The notes under the pieces are model-generated. The model saw nothing but the letters and a program-made list of their open reading frames with translations. It was not told the origin of the DNA and did not search any database. A DNA stretch of 21,340 nucleotides from Chrysochromulina parva. Lineage: Eukaryota > Haptophyta > Prymnesiales > Chrysochromulinaceae. The position numbers and the translations under genes were made by a program. Positions 8,871-16,657 of this stretch are shown piece by piece (positions within the stretch are counted from its first letter, which is position 1; each line of letters begins with the position of its first letter). The stretch spans positions 1-21,340 of the forward strand of contig PJAB01000743.1 in the NCBI GenBank assembly GCA_002887195.1. Direction: 5' to 3'.

Positions 8871-9518
8871 TCACGACCGGACTGCCACAACGATGCTGAT
8901 ACTCCCCAGGGCCACGAGCGTCAGGAGAGTGGCACTCATGACGACGTTGACTATTTGCAGCACGAGCAGCCGTAGTGGCACCTGTTCTGAATCGAGAGGT
9001 TCCGAGGGAGATGCAGCAGTGGGTGACCCAACCTTTTTGGGGGGTGGCGGTGGAGGCTGCTGCAATTCCTGTTGCACAAAATTTTTAATGGGGGGCGACG
9101 GTGAAGGCTGCTGCCGCTCCTGCTGGCGAGCGCGGTGTCGTAGAGATGGCGGGGGCGGCTGCGGCGATGGCGGAGACGGTGATGGTAGCGGCGACGGCGA
9201 AGGCGGGAGCACCCGGAAATGTGGTGGTGGTGATGGTGGTGGTGATCGCTGCCAGCCTCCCTTGTCATCCTCGAAGGCATCAACATGCTGCTCTCTCGCT
9301 GCATCAAGCTCGGCTGCGAGCCGTGCCTGCGCACGTCCCGTTGACCAAAAGCTGCTCCCCGTCTCAGACTCGGCCCAACCGGAGTCGAGAGCTAGAAGGG
9401 CCAGCGGCTGGGGAAGCCCGTGTGTGGCTTTCCAAGCGCCAAGCACAGGCGGAGGTGAGCCCATCGTAGATGAAGAAGCCCCGACGAGCGGACACGGCAC
9501 CTGCAGAACGCGGCCCAT
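8871..9518 (-). CDS. Proline-rich (SPPP-type) protein with a single C-terminal membrane segment
   Basis: This is a 215-residue frame starting at ATG 9518 on the minus strand. Residues about 90-170 are dominated by Ser-Pro and poly-Pro blocks ('SPPPSPPPHF', 'SPSPLPSPSPPSP', 'QQPPPPPPKK') typical of hydroxyproline-rich or pherophorin-like algal proteins. Residues about 180-212 form one long hydrophobic segment ending three residues before the stop ('LRLLVLQIVNVVMSATLLTLVALG'). No N-terminal signal peptide is visible, so it is either tail-anchored or lacks an upstream exon. The overlapping plus-strand frame is Gly/Cys-rich and looks like an antisense shadow. The SP motifs would be plausible substrates of the hydroxylase/arabinosyltransferase pair at 304-5016 if the protein enters the secretory pathway. 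That is inference, and the gene itself is only moderately supported. Confidence 0.45.
   Translation of the reverse strand: MGRVLQVPCPLVGASSSTMGSPPPVLGAWKATHGLPQPLALLALDSGWAESETGSSFWSTGRAQARLAAELDAAREQHVDAFEDDKGGWQRSPPPSPPPHFRVLPPSPSPLPSPSPPSPQPPPPSLRHRARQQERQQPSPSPPIKNFVQQELQQPPPPPPKKVGSPTAASPSEPLDSEQVPLRLLVLQIVNVVMSATLLTLVALGSISIVVAVRS
9221..9247. repeat. GGT trinucleotide-rich microsatellite
   Basis: An imperfect GTG/GGT repeat interrupted by GAT. It lies within the proline-rich coding frame of the minus strand, where it reads as a His/Pro-rich stretch. Confidence 0.6.
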
Positions 9519-9886
9519 GCATTCGCTCCTTAGGATAGAGAGAGAGCAAATGCGCTCGGCGCAGTCAAGATCAGGGTTGAGTTTTGGACGTCGTGCACAC
9601 CTCTGATGCCCCTGAGCAATTGGTGACCTGCGCGACGACGTTCGATGTCACCATCCCGAGGCCGAAGGAACGGCGAGCGATGCAGATTAAAGATGGCTTT
9701 CAATCCTCAACGCGCAGCCGAACGACACGACGACGCAAGTGGATAACATTCATGTCGGATGCCTCGCGCCTTTGGATTCGTTCTCGCCCGTTGAGCTTGT
9801 GAAGGAGAAAACCAACGTTAATAGGATGCGGATTGCGCACACAACACGTAGCTGACCTTTTTGACGAGAACCGCCATCTTCGACTC
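9519..9886. promoter_or_regulatory. Divergent intergenic region between the proline-rich gene and the RBR-type gene
   Basis: About 370 bases lie between the two outward-pointing starts (9518 on minus, 9887 on plus). It probably contains both promoters. A locally A-rich patch (about 9800-9825) precedes the plus-strand start. No TATA box or repeat was identified. Confidence 0.35.
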
Positions 9887-10996
9887 ATGGAATTCATGCA
9901 GCCACGGCGGGCACCGACCCCCAGCGATGAGCTCGAGGTGGCCGCCGCCACGCCCGTCAGCCTCGCGCGCACGCTCTCAGAGCAAAGGGTCGACGCCAAG
10001 GCCATTGCGGTTTTGCGCGACGCGGAACGAGCTGCTGCTGGCGCTCCCATGCTCCCCCGAAGAGCCGCCAGCAGCTTCACTCCACAGCAAGCCACGATCA
10101 GCCCACCTGCGCTTGCACCGCGGCGGATGCGCTCCGAATCGGTGTATCCATCCGCCGCGTCGATAAGCGTGGCTCATCGCAGTATAATCGTCTGCGAGCA
10201 AGTCCCATGGCGAGTGGCTGAGGAGGCTCTCCGAGTATCGCCGCCGGACGCTGTGCTGCTTCCCAGCCTCCTCCGTTACCCGAGCTCGGCGCCCCTGATG
10301 CCTATTGTTCTGAGCGAGCGCATCGACGACGACTCCATCGACCGCCTGCACACGCTTGGGTTGCTTCCGCACATGGCACGGCTCTGCGCAGTCGCCCGCC
10401 ATCCGGTTGAGCCCAAGAGCGCATTGTTCTTCGGGTGGCCTGAGCTTGGCACCTTTGCGGACGCAGACGCTACCGAACCATGGTTCGCACGCCACCCTTG
10501 GCAGACGCTCCTAACCGTCTTCAACGGAGTCGCGGTGGGCCTGTGCGCTCTGCACGGGGCGGGAGAGGCGCACGGCGCGGTGACCCCCGCAGCTGTTGGC
10601 GTCCGCCATGATGGGAGCGCGTGGCTGCTACCTTGTGGCAGCCTGCACGCGCGTCCATCATCCGGGTCAGCGACGCTGGGCGAGAAAGCGCTCGCACGCG
10701 ATGCCGACCTACGCACAGTTGGCCGACTCCTCCACGAGCTGGGCAGCGCCGGAGCATCGTCCCCGCCTGCTGTGAGCATGGCGCTGCTGGAGCTTGCACC
10801 CAAGTGCGAGGCACTCGAGCTCACGATGCACGAGTTGGCCTTCAAGCTCGCAGACGTGCTCCGCATGAGCGTGCTGGACTCCTCCTCGGCGCCTGCAGGT
10901 CACCTGCCTCCTGCGACGCAGCGCTGGTCCCGCCTTCGCGTGCTCATCACTGTTGCTTCTGCCTTTTCTGATGGAGTGGCCGCCACGCAAGCGCTG

Positions 10997-11077
10997 TGCC
11001 TCATCTGCCTCGAGGAGGTCAGCACGCGCCGCGGGCTCGCCTGCCCCGAGGGCCACCTGATCTGCTCGCCATGCCTT
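10997..11077 (+). other. RING-like zinc finger of the broken RBR gene
   Basis: In the frame opened at 9887, the ligand pattern is CLIC, then a Cys before 'PEGHLIC' and 'SPC'. This matches the first half of the RING1 domain of RBR E3 ligases. It is read in the frame that ends at 11305, different from the frame of the following IBR segment. Confidence 0.6.
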
Positions 11078-11082
11078 CAGGG

Positions 11083-11174
11083 GTACATTTGCAGCCTCGC
11101 TGGCTCGGCAAAGCTGCGCAGCTCGAATGGGGCTCTCAACTGCCTGGGCGACCACCAGCAGCCTTCTGTCGCAG
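11083..11174 (+). other. Candidate 92-nt intron, or site of a frame-changing indel
   Basis: Removing 11083-11174 (GT...AG) joins the RING frame to the IBR frame without a stop. The acceptor is good ('CCTTCTGTCGCAG'); the donor (G/GTACAT) is weak. The removed DNA still encodes a family-like segment ending in 'NGALNCLG', so a 1-nt deletion between about 11140 and 11165 is an equally good reading. Confidence 0.35.
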
Positions 11175-11313
11175 CATGGTCGAGCCCCTCCTCTTCGGAG
11201 ATGGGCTGCGGCAATACCTCGAGACGATTGAGACGACGGAGACGCCGGACGAGGGAGAGGTTAACACTCCCGAGTCGCTTCAGCCAGAGCTCCACGAGGC
11301 CCTGAACCTCAGC

Positions 11314-11442
11314 TGCCCATATTGTGGGGTGTTCTGCGACCCGAATCCAGATGGTTGCATCGCGATGACGTGCAGCAGCTGCCATGTGGCATTCTGCTGG
11401 ATGTGCTTTCAGCCCTGAGGCCACAACGCGCACCCTCACTGC
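11314..11442 (+). other. IBR-like zinc finger with TGA at a predicted ligand position
   Basis: The frame reads C-P-Y-C, then 'GCIAMTCSSCHVAFCWMC', then Q-P-TGA-G-H-N-A-H-P-H-C. In similar algal proteins that I recall, the pattern is D-C-G-x-D-A-H-x-H, so the TGA (11416-11418) replaces a Cys. The His residues after the stop are preserved. Confidence 0.6.
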
Positions 11443-11667
11443 CGCGAGGAGCATGGCGGGTACTTTCCGTTGAGATCCGAACTGAACCAATGGCATCGGA
11501 AGCTCAGATGGCGCCAGGTCGACGGGCTGTTGCAACGCTCGTTCGGGGGCTGCCCGCCCGAAAGGAAGGAGGCCTTGCGGAAGGAGGCCTTGTGCCTTTG
11601 TGAGCGGAACCTCGCGGACCGCGAGATTCGGCTGTGGCCCTTCCCCAACAAAGAGCCATCAGTGGGA

Positions 11668-12093
11668 GGCATGATCGGAGTCGCGGCGCACGTGCAAGCA
11701 GCGCAGTTTGGGCAGGTCGACGAGCTTCGAGCGCTCCTCGACGAATCGCCGGAGCTAATCGACCAGGTCAACGACCGCGATATGACTGCGCTCATGTCCG
11801 CGGCGCACGGAGGTCACGCTGCAGTCGTCACAATGCTCCTCGAGCGTGGGGCGGACGTTACCTGCCGGGACGATCGTGGGGTGAGCGCTCTGGAGTATGC
11901 GATCAGGGAGGATAGGCTGGAGGTGGTCTTGGCTATCCTCGACCGCGCGGGGCACGACGTAGTGAACGCAGTCGGCCCGCGCGGAACGACGGCGCTGCTG
12001 GTGGCTTGCGAGCATGGGCGTGAGGCAATCGCGCGTGCGCTCCTGGATCGTGGCGCCAAGGTCGATGCGCTCAAGAAGGGTCTCAACATTGAG
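11668..12093 (+). other. Ankyrin repeat block of the broken RBR gene
   Basis: Three to four ankyrin repeats are visible: 'GQVDELRALLDESPELIDQ', 'DMTALMSAAHGGHAAVVTML', 'GVSALEYAIREDRLEVVLAI' and 'GTTALLVACEHGREAIARAL'. All have the TALxxAxxxGHxxVVxxLL consensus. They are in one frame with the IBR segment and the first LRR. Confidence 0.85.
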
Positions 12094-12239
12094 TCGGCCA
12101 CGATGCTCGCCAAGATCGGCACCGAGAAGGGCATCATGGTCTCGGGCATAAAACGAGACCAGACCACCGCTGACTTCTCTAACCAGAACCTCAAGCCGCC
12201 CGATGCGATCCTGCTGGCGTCGGACCTATCACAGGCCGT

Positions 12240-13285
12240 TGTCACAGGCGGGCTAACGGCCCTGAATTTGTCCGATAACCGCCTCAAGGATGAGGGCGTG
12301 CGTAAGCGCAGTCTGCAAGGCCATCGCTCGCGTCGCTCAACTTCAGATACAACGGCATCGGTCCAGTAGGAGCAAACGCTGTGGCGGCTATGGTAGCCGT
12401 CACAGGCGCGCTGACGAAGCTGTCGCTCGCCCAAAACATTTTGAAGGAGGAGGGCACAAAAGCCATCTGCGAGGCACTAGAACAGAACACGACGCTCAAG
12501 GAGCTTGACATAAGCGGCGATAGATACGGACAGAGCAGCATTGGTGGGACAGCAGGTGCCAAGCATGTGGCCAAGATGCTTGGCGTCAATGGCGGGCTGA
12601 CGGCCCTGAATTTGTCGAGGAACCACCTAAAGGATGAGAGCGTAAGCGCAGTCTGTGAGGCCATCCAGAGCAACAAGGAGACCAAGCTCGCGTCGCTCAA
12701 CATGAGCGAGATCTGTATGGGTCCAGTGGGAGCAAAGTCCGTGGCGGCCATGGTGGCCGTCACAGGCGGGCTGACGAGCCTCAACCTCAGCGACAACCAG
12801 CTGTGCGGCCTCGATCGTTATGGAAGAGGAACTTACACGTAGAGGGCATCACTGCAATCGCTGACGCCCTGTGCGTTAAAGGCGAGCTGACAAGCATCAA
12901 CGTCTCCGGAAACGAGCTGTGTGGCATCTGGATCGACCTCTCCGGAAACCAACAAGGCACCTACACCGCAGAGGGCATCACTGCAATCGCTGACGCCCTG
13001 CGCGTTAATGGCGGGCTGACGGCCCTGGATTTGTCCTTCAACGACCTCAAGGATGAGGGCGTAAGCGCGGTCTGCGAGGCCATCCAGAGCAACAAGGAGA
13101 CCAAGCTCGCGTCGCTCAACTTCGGGAACAATGACATCGGGCCAGTTGGAGCAAACGCTGTGGCGGCTATGGTGGCCGTCACAGGCGGGCTGATGACCCT
13201 GAATTTGTCCATCAACAATATTGGAGGGGAAGGGGAGGCCTCGATTCGTGATGCAGTGCAAGAAAAAGCTGGGTTTGAGCTTCAT
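12240..13285 (+). repeat. Internal DNA repeat array encoding NLRC3/RNI-type leucine-rich repeats, with indels
   Basis: Three composite units begin near 12249, 12594 and 13018 with 'GGGCTGACGGCCCTG'-like sequence. They share long stretches (AAGGATGAG..GTAAGCGCAGTCTG, CTCGCGTCGCTCAAC, GCCGTCACAGGCG). A second unit (GAGGGCATCACTGCAATCGC) occurs at 12842 and 12971. Translated, they alternate 'LTALNLSxNxLKDEGVSAVCEAI' and 'LASLNxxxNxIGPVGAxAVAAM', the pattern of NLRC3-like LRRs. Three frames are used across the array because of indels. Confidence 0.85.
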
Positions 13286-13291
13286 CTGTGA

Positions 13292-13459
13292 GTAGCGTGT
13301 GTTGGTATCGTTCCGTTTGAGAAGGTGGTTTCGTATGTATTCGTACTCATAGTCATGGACGTGATGCCCTTGATTCTGTGGACTGATGAAGGCGGTTTGC
13401 TTTTAAGGTGAAAAAAATTGGCTTTGAAAACGGATATTGCGCGTGTTGGTGTGTCGTGA
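13292..13459 (+). promoter_or_regulatory. Short upstream region of ATG7
   Basis: Only 168 bases separate the end of the LRR array from the ATG7 start. The segment is AT-richer than its surroundings (a run of seven A at about 13411-13417) and is the likely promoter and 5' UTR. No specific motif could be assigned. Confidence 0.4.
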
Positions 13460-15601
13460 ATGAAAACGGAAATGGCGGCGCATCCGCAGACCATTCTTCA
13501 ATTCTCGCCTTTTCAGTCCGCCCCGGAGTCAACCTTCTTTGCCGAGCTCGGCCGGCGCAAACTCCACACGTACGGCCTTTCTGACGCAGCCATCGACATT
13601 ATCGGAAGCTTTGCACGTGCGGAGCGGGCAGAGACCACATCGCCTCTCTGTGTGGGCGCGGATGCTTTTGGCTCTGATGCGTCCGGCGTGCCGCCCTCGC
13701 TGTGTGCGATCCCTGGGACGCTCCATAACGCGAACACGCTCGAGGACTTTAAGGAATTCGACAAGACGGCGCTGCTCGAGACTGCAGCTCAGCGCATCTG
13801 GGATGACATCTCGAGTGGTGCTGCGCTGGCTGAGCCAGAGCGTCTCCTTCGGTTCCTGGTGCTCACGTTCGCGGACCTCAAGACGCATCGGTATTATTAC
13901 TGGTTCGCCTTCCCAGCGTTTGCCATCTCGCCTCCGCCTGAAGCGTCCGAACCTATAGCAATCACCTCCGTGCTCGATGGGGCGCAGCTTTCAGCGCTCC
14001 GGCAGGGCTTCGCCGCTCTTTCGCCCCGTGCACCCCCATTCTTCGCCGTGCGGCTGACTCAGGGCGGGGTGGTCGAGGTTGATGCGCTGTTGCGCTTTGC
14101 GGAGTGGCGTACGGCCGAGGCGAGCGAGGGCGGAGAGGCGCTTCTCGCTTTCTGCGACCCGTGCCCGTTGCTCACCAACCCCGGTTGGCCACTGCGCAAT
14201 CTCCTCGCATCTGTGGGCGCGATGATGCCAAAGTTTGGTTTGCCGGACGAGGCGGTGTCCGTCCGCGTTCTCTGCTTTCGCGAGCCGCCCCCCGGCGCCT
14301 CGATGTCTCTCACGAACGCATCTGCGGCAGCGTCACTGGAGCTGTCACAGGAACTGGGTGGAAGCCAAAATGCGCGCTCTATCGTCCTGCGCGTCACCCT
14401 GCCGGCACGCCATGAGGCGCCGTCGCAAAGCGGTGCACCTCCTCCGCCAAAGTCAGTTGGCTGGGAGCGCAATAGCGTCGGCAAGCTCGGCGCAAGGCTC
14501 ATGGATCTGTCTGCGCAGATGAAGCCAGAGACCCTGGCTGAGGCCTCTGTCGATCTCAATCTGCGGCTGATGCGGTGGCGGCTGATGCCAAGCTTGCAGA
14601 CGGAGAAGGTGGCAGGGACACGCTGCCTGCTCATGGGCGCTGGGACTCTAGGCTGCGCTGTCGCGCGTTGCCTTCTCGGCTGGGGTGTGCGCACGATAAC
14701 TTTCGTTGATTCAGGCGTCGTCTCCTACTCTAACCCCGTGCGCCAGACACTCTTCACTTTTGACGACTGCGTGAGTGGTGCCACGCCGAAAGCACAAGCT
14801 GCCGCTGATGCGTTGAGGCGCATCTTTCCATCAGTGGAGGCGACGGCTCACCGCATTGCCATCCCTATGCCCGGCCATTCAGTCGGCCCCGAAGTCGCCC
14901 AGAGCGTCAAAGCCGACTGCCAGGCGCTTTCGAAGCTGGTCGAGGATCACGATGTGGTATTCCTTCTGACGGACACACGAGAGTCGCGCTGGCTGCCATC
15001 GCTCCTCGCAGCGGTGCATGGCAAGCTCGTGATCAATGCGGCCCTTGGCTTCGATTCACTCCTCGTGATGCGCCACGGCGTGCCGAAGCAAGGACAAAGC
15101 GGTGGAGCGGGGACTTCGCGGCTGGGCTGCTACTTTTGCAACGACGTCGTCGCACCGGCGAACTCGATGCTCCGCCGCACGCTCGACCAGCAGTGCACGG
15201 TCAGTCGTCCAGGTCTGTCGATGATCGCCTCTGCCCTTGCCGTCGAGCTCATGGTCACGTTGCTCCATCATCCCAAAGTTGGCGACGCTGATGCCGACAT
15301 TGGCGCCGGGAGCACCTCCGCAGTCACAGCAAGCCCGCTCGGGTGCGTCCCCCACCAGATTCGTGCGTCGCTTCCCATGTATCGCAACGATGTGATGATC
15401 GGCCATGCTTTCGATAAGTGCACGGCATGCTCCTCAACAGTCCTCGATGCCTTCCGTGAGCGTGGTTTCTCATTCCTTCACGAGGCCTTCAATCGGGCCA
15501 CATACCTCGAGGACCTCACGGGTCTTACGCAAATGCATGCAGAGACAGAGGCAGCGCTCGAGGACATTTCCATTCTCGACGACGACGCGGAGGACGACTG
15601 A
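13460..15601 (+). CDS. ATG7: ATG7, E1-like activating enzyme of autophagy
   Basis: The protein is a complete 713-residue frame, close to the usual 600-700. Residues about 8-320 are the N-terminal ATG7 domain ('LQFSPFQS', 'GTLHNANTLEDFKEFDK', 'FADLKTHRYYYWFAFPA', 'GWPLRNLL'). The E1 adenylation domain follows: 'GWERNSVGKLG', 'VDLNLRLMRWRLMPSL', the nucleotide-binding loop G393-A-G-T-L-G-C399, 'VSYSNPVRQ', 'LLTDTRESRWLPSLL' and 'INAALGFDSLLVMRHG'. C579 in 'DQQCTVSRPG' is the catalytic thioester Cys. C557/C560 and C654/C657 are the structural zinc pairs. The tail is acidic (ILDDDAEDD), like the ATG8-contacting tail of other ATG7 proteins. Known role: activates ATG12 and ATG8 for autophagosome formation in the cytosol. 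M5 (13472) has a better start context and may be the true start. No intron or lesion was seen. Confidence 0.97.
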   Translation: MKTEMAAHPQTILQFSPFQSAPESTFFAELGRRKLHTYGLSDAAIDIIGSFARAERAETTSPLCVGADAFGSDASGVPPSLCAIPGTLHNANTLEDFKEFDKTALLETAAQRIWDDISSGAALAEPERLLRFLVLTFADLKTHRYYYWFAFPAFAISPPPEASEPIAITSVLDGAQLSALRQGFAALSPRAPPFFAVRLTQGGVVEVDALLRFAEWRTAEASEGGEALLAFCDPCPLLTNPGWPLRNLLASVGAMMPKFGLPDEAVSVRVLCFREPPPGASMSLTNASAAASLELSQELGGSQNARSIVLRVTLPARHEAPSQSGAPPPPKSVGWERNSVGKLGARLMDLSAQMKPETLAEASVDLNLRLMRWRLMPSLQTEKVAGTRCLLMGAGTLGCAVARCLLGWGVRTITFVDSGVVSYSNPVRQTLFTFDDCVSGATPKAQAAADALRRIFPSVEATAHRIAIPMPGHSVGPEVAQSVKADCQALSKLVEDHDVVFLLTDTRESRWLPSLLAAVHGKLVINAALGFDSLLVMRHGVPKQGQSGGAGTSRLGCYFCNDVVAPANSMLRRTLDQQCTVSRPGLSMIASALAVELMVTLLHHPKVGDADADIGAGSTSAVTASPLGCVPHQIRASLPMYRNDVMIGHAFDKCTACSSTVLDAFRERGFSFLHEAFNRATYLEDLTGLTQMHAETEAALEDISILDDDAEDD

Positions 15602-16657
15602 ACTGGTTGAAACCGGTGCGATCGGGGTCATGTGCACCGGGACGTTGCTCAACTTGCACATAGTCAATAGTCACGAGGTTCCTGGCAGGTTGAGGTTCGT
15701 CGTCACAACCGCCGCGGAGAGGCGAGTTGTGCTCCGCCCGTGCTCCACCCGAGGCGGCCGCGACCGGCGGCGGCGCCTCGATTTTCTGACTGCGCTTGAC
15801 TGAGCGTACCGTTTACCTTGCCTTTTGGTTTTGCTTAGCCGTTAGCGGCGGTGCTTCGTTCCGTCTCCGCCGCTTCCGGAGGCGCGTGCGGCGACATCGG
15901 GTGCTTGCGTTCACGTCCGGCCTCCGGCGCGGGGCGGGCGGGGCACCGCGGCCCCGTCCGGTTCCGTTTACTAACGCGATCGCCGGTAAGGGTAATTCGT
16001 AAAGCTTAAAATGACCAATAAAACGGAACGTATACGCGCAATAGACCGATACGCGGGGCTCGCTCTCGGCGGCACGGCCGGGCCCGCCGCGGGCGGTGAA
16101 GCGCTTTAAGCGCTTAGATACGACGTCGAACGAGCTAGGCCGTCCGCGTAAACGCGTATTCGACACCCAGACAGAACTCAGAAGTATAATAGCGTAGTGA
16201 GCGGCTTTTCCCCGCCCGGTTGCGGTTCCGCTTCCGGGTCGCCGGTCGCGCGCCGCACCACGCGCGCGAAGTGTCCACACGGTGATTGAGATAGTAACCA
16301 TATGCCGATGGTTTCCGCGTTCCGCACAGGCCGAGTACTGACGTTTATTCTTTGGACTTTGCGTCGCGGCCGCCTCCTCGCCTTGTTCGGGCCGCATATC
16401 CCCCCCCCCGCGATCGGCAGGAGGGAAATCTTTGGACTTCGCGCACGCGCCGATACACGGGATTTGGAACCGGCAGACCCACGGAACCGCCCAGTCGCCA
16501 GGGCCAATAGAACAAGAGTCTCGTCGACGCACATGAGCGGCACGAAACGTGCGAAGAAGGCTCTGCTGTGAACCGTTACCGCGTCGCCGCGTCGATCGTG
16601 AACGTGCGCGAATTGAGGAATTGACGGGCCAGAAGACTGGGATCTTCGACACATGCA
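15602..16657. other. 1.06-kb intergenic region between convergent ATG7 and VPS51 genes; possible dispersed repeat
   Basis: No recognisable gene. The minus-strand frame 15813-16658 is Arg-rich and shows no domain. Composition changes from about 15790, with many CCG/CGG words mixed with short AT-rich patches. Seen inside: an inverted repeat CCGGAGGC/GCCTCCGG (15876-15883 and 15920-15927), two adjacent AAGCGCTT palindromes (16099-16115), an AATAAA at about 16018, a C10 run (16400-16409), and a 15-nt near-identical direct repeat spaced by 80 nt (16349 and 16429). It must contain both 3' UTRs. Confidence 0.4.

Larger units (their letters stand above)
9887..13291 (+). pseudogene. Broken pseudokinase-RING-IBR-ankyrin-LRR fusion gene (candidate degraded RBR-type E3 ligase)
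   Basis: The first ATG is 9887. The reading frame encodes a kinase-like domain (about 10190-10880) in which the HRD site reads 'AHGAVTP' and no DFG is present, so it is a pseudokinase. A RING-like C-x2-C...C-x-x-x-H-x-x-C-x2-C unit follows (10997-11077). The frame then switches, and a second zinc finger (C-x2-C...C-x4-C-x2-C-x4-C-W-x-C, 11314-11442) contains an in-frame TGA at 11416. The same frame continues without other stops through three ankyrin repeats (about 11668-12093) into NLRC3-like LRRs. The LRR array changes frame twice more. Compared with its own sister repeats it shows a 4-nt duplication (12296-12303), a 20-nt deletion (at 12325/12326) and a 1-nt deletion (at 12838/12839). RBR-type E3s transfer ubiquitin; ankyrin and LRR parts bind partners. 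A functional spliced or recoded gene is the alternative. Confidence 0.6.

Noticed and set aside
8551..9606. Plus-strand Gly/Cys-rich open frame opposite the proline-rich gene
   Set aside because: Composition is what the antisense of SPPP codons gives; it starts from GTG, has no domain and spans the opposite gene's likely promoter. The minus-strand frame has a coherent design (Pro-rich region plus membrane helix).
12297..12345. GT...AG intron (49 nt or 45 nt) at the first LRR frame change
   Set aside because: Neither version joins to the downstream LRR frame; the 45-nt one runs into TAG. Comparison with sister repeats explains the site better as a 4-nt duplication plus a 20-nt deletion.
16612..16632. 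Short similarity to a conserved small-subunit rRNA segment (AGGAATTGACGGG)
   Set aside because: Only about 13 bases match and the flanks do not; it is next to the VPS51 stop and no rRNA structure is present.
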